From positions 1,938-65,937 of the forward strand of contig PKXQ01000138.1 in NCBI GenBank assembly GCA_003132405.1: 64,000 bases of DNA. Direction: 5' to 3'. Below the pieces are notes generated by a model. It was not told where the DNA came from and did not search any database. It was given only the letters and a program-made list of their open reading frames with translations. Position numbers and translations under genes: made by a program. Shown one piece after another: positions 43,053 to 51,760 of this stretch. The stretch's first letter is position 1. Each line of letters starts with the position of its first letter. Origin of the DNA: Acidobacteriaceae bacterium (GTDB lineage: Bacteria; Acidobacteriota; Terriglobia; Terriglobales; Acidobacteriaceae).

Positions 43053-43754
43053 TTAATCAGGAAACGCAACCTCGACTTTTTCTCCCCGCCAACAGAAGCG
43101 ATTGTGCCCCCCGGTTCCGGGAAACGTGAACCAAATCGATGCCGAGCTGAAGTCTATCTTTATTTTCTCGCCAGCATTGGCAATGTTATCTGTAAACTCC
43201 AGCGGTACGAACTGCCAAAGCTTCATTTCTCCCACGTTCCCACGATCAAGCGTAAAGGGCGAGTTCACGATTTGAGGACATTGCGAGAATGGCCGATTGT
43301 CGGACGAAGGCAATTCTATCCTTCCGAGTGGTGTCGGTGCGGCTCTCCTCGCATAAGTAGGGTACGTGACGTTGCCTTCGACTTTCTCTGTCGTGATTTT
43401 GAATAGTGACGCATTAACTAACCTGAAAGTCACTTCGATACATGGGGCAATCGTATCTTTGTTCAATTTCGCGCTTGTCCCGCACAGGATCAGCCTCTTG
43501 TTCATGTCAGCCGAATCCTCATCAGCTAGCTTGTCGAGCCAGCTTGGCTCTGATTTGCGAGTTTCAGGCTTGGGGTTATGAAGTCTTGCAGTCCGAAAAT
43601 TGAAGATGGCAGAGACAACCAACCCAGCGACGATACCCAGTGGCAACAGGAACCAAGGCCAATGTAGGTGAGTGATGGCCGGGCCCTGCGATATCAGCAC
43701 AAGGGTGAGTATGATCAAAATGACAGTACCAATCGCAGTTATCCGTTCCCACAT
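43053..43754 (-). CDS. membrane protein with soluble beta-rich domain (transposon passenger)
   Basis: About 233 residues from the ATG at 43,754: two hydrophobic helices (ITAIGTVILIILTLVLIS and WFLLPLGIVAGLVVSAIFNF), then a roughly 160-residue soluble domain rich in short strands (IEVTFRLVNASLFKITTEKVEGNVTYP). A GTG at 43,817 would add 21 residues; neither start has a strong ribosome site. No family is recognised. Its partner at 42,699 follows closely. Confidence 0.62.
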   Translation of the reverse strand: MWERITAIGTVILIILTLVLISQGPAITHLHWPWFLLPLGIVAGLVVSAIFNFRTARLHNPKPETRKSEPSWLDKLADEDSADMNKRLILCGTSAKLNKDTIAPCIEVTFRLVNASLFKITTEKVEGNVTYPTYARRAAPTPLGRIELPSSDNRPFSQCPQIVNSPFTLDRGNVGEMKLWQFVPLEFTDNIANAGEKIKIDFSSASIWFTFPGTGGHNRFCWRGEKVEVAFPD

Positions 43755-43908
43755 CGCAGCACGCTCGCCTTTTATCGGGATGCGCTCTGTGGTAGATTCT
43801 CTGTGGACGGAGTCCACGAAGCGCTATCCCGCGTTTTTGTCTGACTTTTGAATTGGCCCGTTGACGCGGGCCTTTTCAATTTGTTGCCCTATGCAGCCAG
43901 CAGTTCTT

Positions 43909-44382
43909 TCAACGCTTCAACTCTTCCTTCAAGGCGGCGTTCTGCTTCTCAATCAGCGTGGGGAGTTCGTCGATTAGCTTGTCGCACTGAACTCTATGTT
44001 TGGGCCCTAGTTCTCCCGCATCCGCACAAGCCTTTCTCGTCTCCGGTGTCTGGTAGGCAGGCAGTTCTGACAGCGTTTTACACGCAGTCTCCTGCATGGC
44101 CTCATTCACGCACACTTCATAGGTCGTGCGGTCAAGCTCAAGATGCGCTAATTGACTATCAGTCTTGCCGAATCTGGTAAACCGACTAGTGTAGTAGGCG
44201 TCAGCTTCAGCGTCCTTTTCCTTTTCTGTTGCCTCATCCCAAGTCTTAGCCAGATCGTATCCATGCTTGGATTCTTGAGAGATAACGGGTTGGGGAGTTC
44301 CGGAAGCTACCGGCTGAGAAGCCTGCTTCGAGCAGGCGGTCAGAACGGATAGAAGCAGAACCGCGAACAGGATTTTCCTCAT
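43909..44382 (-). CDS. lipoprotein of unknown function (transposon passenger)
   Basis: A 157-residue predicted lipoprotein: MRKILFAVLLLSVLTAC with the lipidated Cys at 17, then a charged helical domain containing Cys pairs (CVNEAMQETACKTL, RKACADAGEL, VQCDKL). The ATG at 44,382 fits the lipobox. Like the protein at 42,699, it is Cys-containing, charged and anchored, suggesting that the element carries an envelope-related function. No family is recognised. Confidence 0.65.
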   Translation of the reverse strand: MRKILFAVLLLSVLTACSKQASQPVASGTPQPVISQESKHGYDLAKTWDEATEKEKDAEADAYYTSRFTRFGKTDSQLAHLELDRTTYEVCVNEAMQETACKTLSELPAYQTPETRKACADAGELGPKHRVQCDKLIDELPTLIEKQNAALKEELKR

Positions 44383-44401
44383 ATTCCTTTCTGTACAAAT
44401 A

Positions 44402-44767
44402 TCATCGCAGCCCGATTCTTTTCTTGGCTTCAGCAATAGCAATCTCAGCTACCACACTGAGTGCAACGCTCGGCAGTCCTTTTAGCCGTTCCTTTACGCT
44501 GCTCCAAATGCCAGAATCGCGGATAGTGTCAACAAACTCGTGGCCTTTCCATGTCAGTTTAGAAATAACTGGATTGGGGTTGCTGTCCGGGCTCCCCGCA
44601 ACGAAGCCTGCCTCGAACAAGAGATCGACATGGTAGTTGAGTTCCTCCTGCGAGTACTCTCCAAGGCCATCTGCCGGAGTGAAGACATAGTGGTGACTGC
44701 CGTCTAGTTTGGGGTCGGCTGCTACTTTGAGCAACATATCCCGAATCAAATCCATGTTGCGTTCCAC
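44402..44767 (-). CDS. DUF2513 family protein (transposon passenger)
   Basis: A 121-residue protein beginning MERNMDLIRDMLLKVAADP with the later block ISKLTWKGHEFVDTIRDSGIWSSVK, both typical of DUF2513, a small winged-helix-like family common in phages and mobile elements. The GTG at 44,767 is chosen because AGAGGAG lies seven bases before it and the family starts there. It is the first minus-strand gene inside the right end and may regulate the genes after it. Its function is not established. Confidence 0.82.
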   Translation of the reverse strand: MERNMDLIRDMLLKVAADPKLDGSHHYVFTPADGLGEYSQEELNYHVDLLFEAGFVAGSPDSNPNPVISKLTWKGHEFVDTIRDSGIWSSVKERLKGLPSVALSVVAEIAIAEAKKRIGLR

Positions 44768-44929
44768 TTCTAATCTCCTCTTCACAGGGCCGACTAATTG
44801 CATGTGGGCAAACCTCCGGTATATGATTTGGATGGTTGCCCAACAACCGACACTCCTGAAGGGGGTCAGACCGTGAATCTGGCCCTGAAGCTCATCCTAG
44901 CAGGTTGTGTCAGGCAAGTATATTAATAC

Positions 44930-45766
44930 CTACTTTAGCCCCGCGCTGAGCTTGTGTCCCCAACTAAAGCGCCGCCCGATAATGCACTTCACAATCAAAT
45001 GATCGGCTGAGTTCGTAACATCCACGCCCGCGCCAAAATTAATCTCCCAATCCGGCGAAACGTTAAGGTCGATCACTGGAAAAATCTGCTGCGACTGCTG
45101 CGAAATAGGATCGAATTCTGTGACCGGCCCAAGCGCCCCGTAGTACTCAAAGCCGCCCGTAATTTTGCTGGTGAAGTCATAACTAACCTTGACATTCGGA
45201 GAAAACTCCCACCCCTTGCCCGTGTTTAGACCATGCAGCGACCGGTCAAACGCCGGATTGAAAGCGAAATACCAGCGTCCAAGTTGCTTGTCGATGATGG
45301 GACGAAGTTCATAATCCCAACTGTCCTCCGCAAACTTCCGCCGCTGATAGCCAATTTCCTGCGAGATGCTCACGCCCACTGGCCAATGCCACGACTCAGG
45401 AGCCGTAAATCGCGGACGAATATGATCGCCCACCCAATCCCACCCATCGCCATTCTGAATGCTGGTGAATACATAAAAGCCAGTCTCAAACCAATTAGTC
45501 CATCCCTGCGTGATCTCGAGAGTCTCGTGCTCGGCGTGATTCGTAGGCGCAACACCGTTGATCACTTGCTTCGACCCGTCAACAGTAAAGTTAGAATGAA
45601 TCTCCACCATGGTGGAACCCTTCGGGACGAGTTCGGCCGAGTAGACCTGGATTTCGTAGTTATCCTGTGCGTGCGCCAGCAGAACGAACAAGAAAAAATT
45701 GAGCGCGAGAAAAAGGGTACTAACCACGCCTCGCCAGAAATGTTCCGATGCATTCCGCATGAACAT
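44930..45766 (-). CDS. secreted/outer-membrane beta-strand protein of unknown function
   Basis: A 278-residue protein with a signal peptide (VVSTLFLALNFFLFVLLAHAQ) and a strand-rich body with alternating aromatic residues (WYFAFNPAFDRSLHG, FGAGVDVTNSADHLIVKCIIG), probably an outer-membrane beta barrel of the kind annotated as hypothetical in this phylum. The IS1595-type element inserted exactly at its 3' end; the stop codon uses the terminal C of the element plus two bases of the target duplication, so the reading frame is unchanged. Confidence 0.75.
   Translation of the reverse strand: MFMRNASEHFWRGVVSTLFLALNFFLFVLLAHAQDNYEIQVYSAELVPKGSTMVEIHSNFTVDGSKQVINGVAPTNHAEHETLEITQGWTNWFETGFYVFTSIQNGDGWDWVGDHIRPRFTAPESWHWPVGVSISQEIGYQRRKFAEDSWDYELRPIIDKQLGRWYFAFNPAFDRSLHGLNTGKGWEFSPNVKVSYDFTSKITGGFEYYGALGPVTEFDPISQQSQQIFPVIDLNVSPDWEINFGAGVDVTNSADHLIVKCIIGRRFSWGHKLSAGLK
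44931..44938 (+). repeat. target-site duplication, right
   Basis: TACTTTAG, the second copy of the 8-base duplication, immediately outside the right terminal inverted repeat (which ends at 44,930). Confidence 0.85.
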
Positions 45767-46087
45767 CCGATTCTAGAGCAATTCGTGACTTGTCGTAGAA
45801 GCGGGGAACGGGTAGGGCGCGGCAATCGCGCCGCTGCGAACTGCAACCGATGGCTCCTGGTTCTTGGACTTGCTTTGAAAGGGCGCGGCTTCAGCCGCGC
45901 CGTTAGAAGCTGGAATGGATGCGGCTTTCGCCGCTGAGGCCCCAACCATATTCCGTCACGAAATAACTCACGTTACGTCGACGCGAGAACTGGAGACAAA
46001 CGATCTGGAACTCTCCCCATCATTCAGGTGTCCAATCATTCAAGACACGCGCGTGCCGATTCTCGTTGATGAAGGAAGGAAACCCAA
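45767..46087. other. intergenic stretch with a GC-rich palindrome
   Basis: A gap between the divergent envelope protein and exbD. It holds GGGCGCGGCTTCAGCCGCGCC near 45,883-45,903, a short hairpin-forming repeat, and GGCGCGGCAATCGCGCC near 45,815. I see no gene. Promoters for both neighbours should lie here. Confidence 0.4.
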
Positions 46088-46591
46088 ATGGGATTCTCGG
46101 CAGGCAGTGGTCCGTTTTCGACTGGCCCAAAGATGAACGTCACTCCGCTGATCGACGTTCTCTTGGTGCTCCTTATTGTTTTCATGCTGGTGGTGATCGA
46201 ACAGAAGCCAGTAGGTTTGCAGACAGAGATTCCGCAGCAACCCAATCCGAATGATCGTACGCTTCCCCCGCCCCAAGCGACAATCGTAATTCGAGTACAT
46301 CATATGAAGCCGGGAGGGAAGCATCTTGATGCGAAAGATTCCCAGGGCGAACTCCCGCAAATGGAGCATCCGCAAGTGATGGTCAACGAAGAAGCCGTCG
46401 ACTGGGATCATTTGCGCGACCGCCTGCGCGACATCTTCGCCATCCGCGTAGAGCGCATAGTCTACGTCGAAGCCGACGACGACATCGATTTCCAGGACGT
46501 GGTCGATGTAATCGCAATAGCCCGAATCGCCGGCGTCAACCGCGTGGGGTTGCTCTCTCAGGATGGAAAGCATTTGCCGATGGCGGGGTAG
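46088..46591 (+). CDS. ExbD/TolR family biopolymer transport protein
   Basis: A 167-residue protein with the ExbD hallmark MNVTPLIDVLLVLLIVFMLV near residues 16-35, including the proton-path Asp, followed by a periplasmic domain with the late VVDVIAIARIAGVNRVGL. The middle (PQATIVIRVHH, GELPQMEHPQ) is longer than usual. It normally works with ExbB/TolQ, which is not adjacent. A ribosome site AAGGAA precedes the ATG. It could energise the numerous TonB receptors of the organism. Confidence 0.9.
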   Translation: MGFSAGSGPFSTGPKMNVTPLIDVLLVLLIVFMLVVIEQKPVGLQTEIPQQPNPNDRTLPPPQATIVIRVHHMKPGGKHLDAKDSQGELPQMEHPQVMVNEEAVDWDHLRDRLRDIFAIRVERIVYVEADDDIDFQDVVDVIAIARIAGVNRVGLLSQDGKHLPMAG

Positions 46592-46635
46592 GAGTCATCC
46601 CATGAGTCGCGGAAGCACTATAAACCTCTGCGCCA

Positions 46636-47190
46636 CTACGTTATCAATTCGCCTGAGTCAAGTCGCAACATAAATGATTTACAGCCACCGGGGGGATCCC
46701 ACTCTCCTTCGCCCTTTATCAATTTGTCGTCGACCCCAGTGACGATTACTCCGTCCAAGGCGAGGTTCGGAGTTCGCCATATCACTTCGCCTTCGGTAGA
46801 CAGCCGCAGCAGGCCCGTACCCGAGGCAGCCAGAAAATATTCCGAGGCAGAATAGAAGGCGGCGAAATAACTATTCAAAGCAATTATCGAGCCCGACCGC
46901 AGCCCTGGATCGATGACGTAAATCGCATCACCAAAGCCCACAAACACTAGATTGCCCCGAAGTAATGCGTCTTTAAAGGGAACCGATTCACACTCCTCAT
47001 AAAGATCGACGCGCAGAATTGGGCGACCATTATCAGTAATAGCGATAAACAAGTCGGCGGTTCCAAATCCGCTCGGAAGTTTTCCAAGTTGCAGAGGAGG
47101 CATCGAGGTCCAAGGGAACTGGATTGCGGATTGGTGGCTGACACCTAACACGAACATCCTCCGAAAATCTTTATCGATTACTACTCTCAC
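46636..47190 (-). CDS. unknown protein, possibly beta-propeller-like
   Basis: A 184-residue protein with repeated strand-turn units (DLFIAITDNGRPILRVDLYEE, LVFVGFGDAIYVIDPG, LLRLSTEGEVIWRTPN) that recall PQQ-type propeller blades, but too short for a full propeller. No signal peptide. The start overlaps the der stop by four bases (ATGA), so it is translated as the second gene of a der operon. The function is unknown. Confidence 0.65.
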   Translation of the reverse strand: MRVVIDKDFRRMFVLGVSHQSAIQFPWTSMPPLQLGKLPSGFGTADLFIAITDNGRPILRVDLYEECESVPFKDALLRGNLVFVGFGDAIYVIDPGLRSGSIIALNSYFAAFYSASEYFLAASGTGLLRLSTEGEVIWRTPNLALDGVIVTGVDDKLIKGEGEWDPPGGCKSFMLRLDSGELIT

Positions 47191-48611
47191 GCCCGGTTCT
47201 TAATCCAAATAGGCGATCCCACAAACCCGAACACCGCGCGAATTTGATTCTCCAAAAACCGCAGGTAAGAAAAATGCAGCTTCACCGGACGATCAGTAAA
47301 GAGCACGAACGTCGGCGGAGCCACTCCCGCCTGCGTCATGTACTTGATCTTCACCCGCTTGCTCACCGGAACCGACGCGCGGTCGAAGTCAACCGTCCGC
47401 AGAAAGCGATTCATCTCTCCGGTCGTGACCCGCTTGCGCCGCTCGGCGGCGACCTTCTCGATTAGCGGAAGAATCTTTTCCGTTCCCTTGCCGGTGTGCG
47501 CGGAAAGAAATAGCACCGGAGCGTAGCTTAGAAATTTCAATCCATAGCGCAGCCGCTCTTCGTAAAGCGCGCGATCTTGCGGACGCTTCGCATCCTGAAT
47601 GCGCGCCGTCCGAGACTGGCTGATGGCGCGCTTCTCGCCGCTCGCCACGAGATCCCATTTATTGACCAGGATAATCACCGAGCGCCCACTCTCATGCGCG
47701 TAGCCTGCGATGTTGGCGTCGAGCCCGCTCGCGCCTTCCGTAGCGTCGACCATAAAGAGCACGATGTCCGCGTCCTCGATATTTTTCCGCGCCATGACCA
47801 CCGAAAGCTTCTCCGCCATCAGCCGCGTCTTGCCCTTGCGCCGAATGCCCGCCGTATCAATAAAGCGAATTTTGCGCCCCTTGTATTGGATGACCTCATC
47901 GATGGAATCGCGTGTCGTGCCGGCGACGGGCGAGACAATAGCACGATCTTTTCCCGTAAGCCGGTTCAACAACGTAGACTTGCCGACGTTCGGATGCCCG
48001 ATGATAGCCACTTTGATTTCATGCGGCTCCTCGGCAGCGGGCAACTCTTCGCTCTCGCCTTCCTCCGTGACCTCTGCGTGCTCTGCGGTTGTCTTTGCAC
48101 TCGCCGGAAGGACCTTGAGTGTGGCGTCCAGCAGATCGTCGATCCCGCGCCCGTGCTCCGCCGAAATCGGGAAAATATTCCGCATCCCAAGCGAATGAAA
48201 TTCACCGAGCAGCGAATCCTGTTTATCAGAGTCCATCTTGTTGACGGCGAGAAACAGCGGCTTGCCGGTGCGCGCCAGCAGTCTCGCTAATTCGCGATCT
48301 GGGCCAGCGATCTCGGTGCGAGCGTCGACAACCATGATGATCGCCGCCGCCTCTTCGAGCGCAACCTTCGCCTGCCGGAAAATCTCCGAGGGGATGAAAT
48401 CTTTATCTTCGGGAACAATTCCGCCCGTATCCACCACGCGAAACTCGTGTCCCAGCCATTCGACCTCGCCATAAAGACGATCACGCGTGATGCCCGGTTC
48501 GTCGCCAACGATGGCGCGACGCGATCCCGTCAGATGGTTAAACAGCGTCGATTTGCCAACGTTGGGCCGCCCAACAATGGCGACGAGAGGAGCTGGCTTT
48601 TTCTTGCTCAA
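47187..48611 (-). CDS. der: ribosome biogenesis GTPase Der (EngA)
   Basis: Double GTPase needed for 50S assembly. The 474-residue protein has two G domains, the first with GRPNVGKST (13-21) and NKMD, the second with GHPNVGKST (about 206-214) and NKWD, and a C-terminal KH-like domain. A roughly 30-residue acidic linker (AEHAEVTEEGESEELPAAEE) separates them. It is translationally coupled to the unknown gene downstream and divergent from dinG. Confidence 0.96.
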   Translation of the reverse strand: MSKKKPAPLVAIVGRPNVGKSTLFNHLTGSRRAIVGDEPGITRDRLYGEVEWLGHEFRVVDTGGIVPEDKDFIPSEIFRQAKVALEEAAAIIMVVDARTEIAGPDRELARLLARTGKPLFLAVNKMDSDKQDSLLGEFHSLGMRNIFPISAEHGRGIDDLLDATLKVLPASAKTTAEHAEVTEEGESEELPAAEEPHEIKVAIIGHPNVGKSTLLNRLTGKDRAIVSPVAGTTRDSIDEVIQYKGRKIRFIDTAGIRRKGKTRLMAEKLSVVMARKNIEDADIVLFMVDATEGASGLDANIAGYAHESGRSVIILVNKWDLVASGEKRAISQSRTARIQDAKRPQDRALYEERLRYGLKFLSYAPVLFLSAHTGKGTEKILPLIEKVAAERRKRVTTGEMNRFLRTVDFDRASVPVSKRVKIKYMTQAGVAPPTFVLFTDRPVKLHFSYLRFLENQIRAVFGFVGSPIWIKNRA

Positions 48612-48657
48612 GGTTTGCTTGGGAATAGTCGGAGATGAGTTGCGCTACGCATCCCGT

Positions 48658-48663
48658 TATTAT
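48658..48663 (+). promoter_or_regulatory. -10-like hexamer of the helicase gene
   Basis: TATTAT ends nine bases before the GTG start at 48,673. No clear -35. Confidence 0.35.
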
Positions 48664-48672
48664 AGAGACTCC

Positions 48673-50688
48673 GTGCCCTCTTCATCCCATCCCGTGTCTC
48701 ATCCCGCGACCGGGGCTGCTGGATTTTCGCTCTATCAGTTCTTTTCGCCGGGTGGCGTGCTCTCAAAAACTCATCCCGCCTACGAGTTTCGCCGCGGACA
48801 ATTGCAAATGGCGCAGGCCGTCGAAGAGGCGCTCGAAGAAAAGCGCCACTTGATCGTCGAAGCCGGCACCGGGACCGGCAAGACGCTCGCATATCTCCTG
48901 CCCGTGATCCGCTCCGGCAAGCGCGTCATCATCTCGACCGGCACGAAGAATTTGCAGGAGCAGCTTTTTCACAAAGACATTCCGTTTCTCGAGCAGGCGC
49001 TTTTCCCAGACGGCAAAAGCAAGCTCAACGTCTGCTACATGAAGGGCCGCAATAATTATCTGTGCCGCAAGAAACTCTACGATCTCACTAGTAATCCCGT
49101 TCTGAGCGGACTCGAAGAGATCGAACATTTCTCCGAAATCTCGCGCTGGGAAAAGCTCACGCAAATCGGCGACCGCGCTGAATTGGCCGCCGTGCCCGAG
49201 ACCAGCGTTCTCTGGCACAAACTGGACGCCCGCTCTGACGCCTGCACGGGCCAGAAGTGCAGCGAGTTTGAGCGTTGCTTCATCACCGAAATGCGGCGTC
49301 GCGCGGCGGAGAGCGACATCGTCATCGTCAACCATCATCTTTTTTTCGCCGATTTGACGATCAAGCAGCAGTCCGACTACGCGCCTGACGCGGGCATTCT
49401 GCCGGAAGTCGGCGCCGTGATTTTTGACGAAGCCCACGAACTAGAAGACGTGGCCAGCAACTACTTCGGAGTGACCCTTAGCAACGCGCGCATCGACGAA
49501 CTCGCCCGCGACGTCGAGCAATCGCTCACGCGCAATCGCATGTATTCGGCCGGAATATCAGGAGCGCTCGCCAGCCTGCACGATCACGCCGTGCTGTTTT
49601 TTTCGCTGCTGCCTATAGGAAACGGCCGCTTTGCCTTCGAGAATCGCCGCGATTTTTTGGAAGAAAATGGCGAAGAATACGACGCATTGCGCACTTCGCT
49701 ACAGCGCCTCGATTCCGAATTGCAGCAACTGCCAGAGAAGCCCGAGGAAATATTTGCTTTCTCCCGGCGCGCCGAAGAGATGAACTTTCAATTGCACTTC
49801 CTGATGGAGGAAGAAAATCCGAATACTGTCTTCTGGATTGAGCGGCGCGGCGGGCGCGGTGCCGGCGGTCGAGATCGCCATACCGTATTTCTGCAAGCGA
49901 CGCCGATTGATGTGGCGCCAATTCTGAAGTTGTCTCTATTCGACAAACTCGATTGCGCGGTGTTGACTTCGGCTACGTTAGCCGTCGGCGGAGGATTCGA
50001 CTACATGCGCCAGCGCTTGGGCCTGGAGCACACCCGCGAATTGCTTTTGCCCTCGCATTTCGATTACGAGAGCCAGGCGCTCCTCTACGTGCCGCCCGAT
50101 CTTCCCGATCCGCGCACACCCGAATTCGCCGCGCTCGCGGCGGAGCGCATACGGCAACTGCTCGAGATCACGCGCGGCCGCGCCTTTGTTCTCTTCACCA
50201 GCTTTGCACAGATGAAAGATGTTTATGAGCGCCTGTGCTCACGGCTTCCCTATCGTTTGTTTTTGCAAGGCGAGGCGCCAAAGAACGCACTGCTCGAAGA
50301 GTTCCGCCTCACGCCGAACGCCGTTTTATTCGGCACCTCATCATTTTGGCAGGGCGTCGACGTCCAGGGAGAACAATTGAGCTGCGTGATCATCGACCGC
50401 TTGCCCTTCGCCGTACCGAGCGATCCGGTCGTAGCGGCGCGCGTAAAAGCGATCGACGCAGGAGGCGGCAATGCTTTCTTCGACTATCAAGTGCCGAGCG
50501 CAGTGATCACACTGAAGCAAGGTTTTGGAAGATTGATTCGATCCCTGCACGACCGTGGCTTGCTGGCGCTGCTCGACAATCGGATTTTGAAGAAGCAGTA
50601 CGGGCGTGTATTCGTCGAGAGTCTGCCGCCCTATACACGAACGACAGACTTGCGAAAAGTGGGAGAATTCTTCGGGGTAGATTCTTGA
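48673..50688 (+). CDS. ATP-dependent DNA helicase, DinG/XPD-like
   Basis: A superfamily 2 helicase of 671 residues. Walker A is EAGTGTGKT and Walker B is IFDEAHELED. Four Cys between them (NNYLC, DAC, QKC, RC) can hold the 4Fe-4S cluster of DinG/XPD helicases. The C-terminal motif VI lies in LKQGFGRLIRS. Such enzymes unwind 5'-3', resolving R-loops and other structures. The GTG at 48,673 follows TATTAT by nine bases; upstream codons overlap der antisense and are unlikely to be used. Confidence 0.93.
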   Translation: MPSSSHPVSHPATGAAGFSLYQFFSPGGVLSKTHPAYEFRRGQLQMAQAVEEALEEKRHLIVEAGTGTGKTLAYLLPVIRSGKRVIISTGTKNLQEQLFHKDIPFLEQALFPDGKSKLNVCYMKGRNNYLCRKKLYDLTSNPVLSGLEEIEHFSEISRWEKLTQIGDRAELAAVPETSVLWHKLDARSDACTGQKCSEFERCFITEMRRRAAESDIVIVNHHLFFADLTIKQQSDYAPDAGILPEVGAVIFDEAHELEDVASNYFGVTLSNARIDELARDVEQSLTRNRMYSAGISGALASLHDHAVLFFSLLPIGNGRFAFENRRDFLEENGEEYDALRTSLQRLDSELQQLPEKPEEIFAFSRRAEEMNFQLHFLMEEENPNTVFWIERRGGRGAGGRDRHTVFLQATPIDVAPILKLSLFDKLDCAVLTSATLAVGGGFDYMRQRLGLEHTRELLLPSHFDYESQALLYVPPDLPDPRTPEFAALAAERIRQLLEITRGRAFVLFTSFAQMKDVYERLCSRLPYRLFLQGEAPKNALLEEFRLTPNAVLFGTSSFWQGVDVQGEQLSCVIIDRLPFAVPSDPVVAARVKAIDAGGGNAFFDYQVPSAVITLKQGFGRLIRSLHDRGLLALLDNRILKKQYGRVFVESLPPYTRTTDLRKVGEFFGVDS

Positions 50689-50752
50689 GGATGGAGTCAG
50701 GAGGCCCGGTCTCATCTTTAGGCCAAGCCCCGTCACTACGCGGGCATCAAAT

Positions 50753-51208
50753 CTATTCTGCCGCCGCTTCCTTCTCCACGACGACTTTCAAGTGCGTAGT
50801 CACGTCCTTGTGCAGTTTGACCGGGATCGTGAACTCACCAACACTCTTGAGCGGTTCGTGGAGCTGAATCTTCCGGCGATCGATGTGGAAGCTTTTCTTC
50901 TCGAGCGCTTCGGCAATATCGCCCGCAGTGACCGATCCGAAGAGCTGATCCGTTTCGCTGGACTTGCGCGTGAACTTAACCTCAAGCCCGTCAAACTGCT
51001 TCGCCAGCGCTTCGGCTTCCGTCTTTTCTTTGGCGGAGCGGCGGACTGAAGCCGCCTTCATCTGCTCGATGACGGTCTTGTTGGCTTCGGTGGCCTGTAT
51101 CGCCAGCTTCTTGGGCAGCAGAAAATTCCGCCCGTATCCTTCGGCGACCTTTACCACCTCGCCGCGATTGCCCAGCTTGGGCACATCTTCTTTCAGAATG
51201 ACTTCCAT
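50753..51208 (-). CDS. rplI: 50S ribosomal protein bL9
   Basis: A 151-residue L9 with the N-terminal MEVILKEDVPKLGNRGEVVKVAEGYGRNFLLPKKLA, the long central helix and the C-terminal rRNA-binding domain (FGSVTAGDIAEAL). The ATG at 51,208 gives the standard start. It is the last gene of the rpsF-rpsR-rplI group; a long hairpin lies between it and rpsR. Confidence 0.97.
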   Translation of the reverse strand: MEVILKEDVPKLGNRGEVVKVAEGYGRNFLLPKKLAIQATEANKTVIEQMKAASVRRSAKEKTEAEALAKQFDGLEVKFTRKSSETDQLFGSVTAGDIAEALEKKSFHIDRRKIQLHEPLKSVGEFTIPVKLHKDVTTHLKVVVEKEAAAE

Positions 51209-51234
51209 GCTTAACTCCGTTTCGTAAGCTTCCT

Positions 51235-51303
51235 CCCTGTGAAACCCTGCGTCCTCTGTGGTTGAGAAGATCCTTACCAGCGAGGACACAGGGTTTCACA
51301 GGG
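51235..51303. repeat. long inverted repeat between rpsR and rplI
   Basis: 22-base arms (51,235-51,256 and 51,282-51,303; core CCCTGTGAAACCCTG) pair with one mismatch around a 25-base loop. In the rpsR-rplI transcript it would form a very stable hairpin. It could be an intergenic repeat element or an attenuator or processing site. Confidence 0.7.
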
Positions 51304-51330
51304 GAACTCTTAATTCCTGTCTTGCTGAAC

Positions 51331-51678
51331 CTACTGCGCGCGTCCCGCGAAAGGAAGCAGCGCGATATTGCGTGCTTGCTTGATGGCTCGCGACAGACGG
51401 CGTTGATGCGGCGTACACACGCCGGTCAGGCGGCGCGGAGTAATCTTTCCGCTCTCCGCGACGAACTGCGCCAGCAGCCGCACATCCTTGTAATTAACCG
51501 CTTCGATCTTTTCGACGCAGAACTTGCAAACCTTCTTGCGCCGGAAAAACTTGCGCCCGCCTTCGCGCGGTCCACCGGGACCTCCGCCGGGCCGCGGGCC
51601 ACGTGGCCCGCTGCGATCCGGGCGATCACCGCCAGTGCGTTCCGGACGACTTTCTGGTGCTTTCGTTTCTTCTGCCAT
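51331..51678 (-). CDS. rpsR: 30S ribosomal protein bS18
   Basis: A 115-residue S18. The conserved part ([43 protein letters not shown]) makes up the last 75 residues; C51 and C54 form a possible metal pair. The first 40 residues are an Arg/Gly/Pro-rich extension ([19 protein letters not shown]) seen in some phyla. Between rpsF and rplI, as in most bacteria. Confidence 0.97.
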   Translation of the reverse strand: MAEETKAPESRPERTGGDRPDRSGPRGPRPGGGPGGPREGGRKFFRRKKVCKFCVEKIEAVNYKDVRLLAQFVAESGKITPRRLTGVCTPHQRRLSRAIKQARNIALLPFAGRAQ

Positions 51679-51760
51679 AGTGCTCCTGCTTTCTCAGAAT
51701 TTGCGTTTGGTAAGGGGCACAGCTTCAGCCCCTGAGATCGAAGGCCTCGGCGGCCTTCTG

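Larger units (their letters stand above)
40678..44930 (+). mobile_element. IS1595-family transposon with six passenger genes
   Basis: A complete 4,253-bp element. The left end begins GGCATTAATATACTTGACTGACA; the right end, read inward on the minus strand, begins GGTATTAATATACTTGCCTGACA, i.e. 21 of 23 bases match. Both ends abut the 8-bp direct repeat TACTTTAG. Inside are one ISXO2/IS1595 transposase and six other open frames, from a RusA-like nuclease to a DUF2513 protein. The near-identical ends and exact duplications suggest a fairly recent and intact insertion. The passenger functions are unknown as a set. Confidence 0.9.

Noticed and set aside
44840-44920. Second gene or small RNA at the right end of the transposon
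   Set aside because: Only a weak hairpin (GGGTCAGA/TCTGGCCC) is present; no promoter or frame supports a gene.
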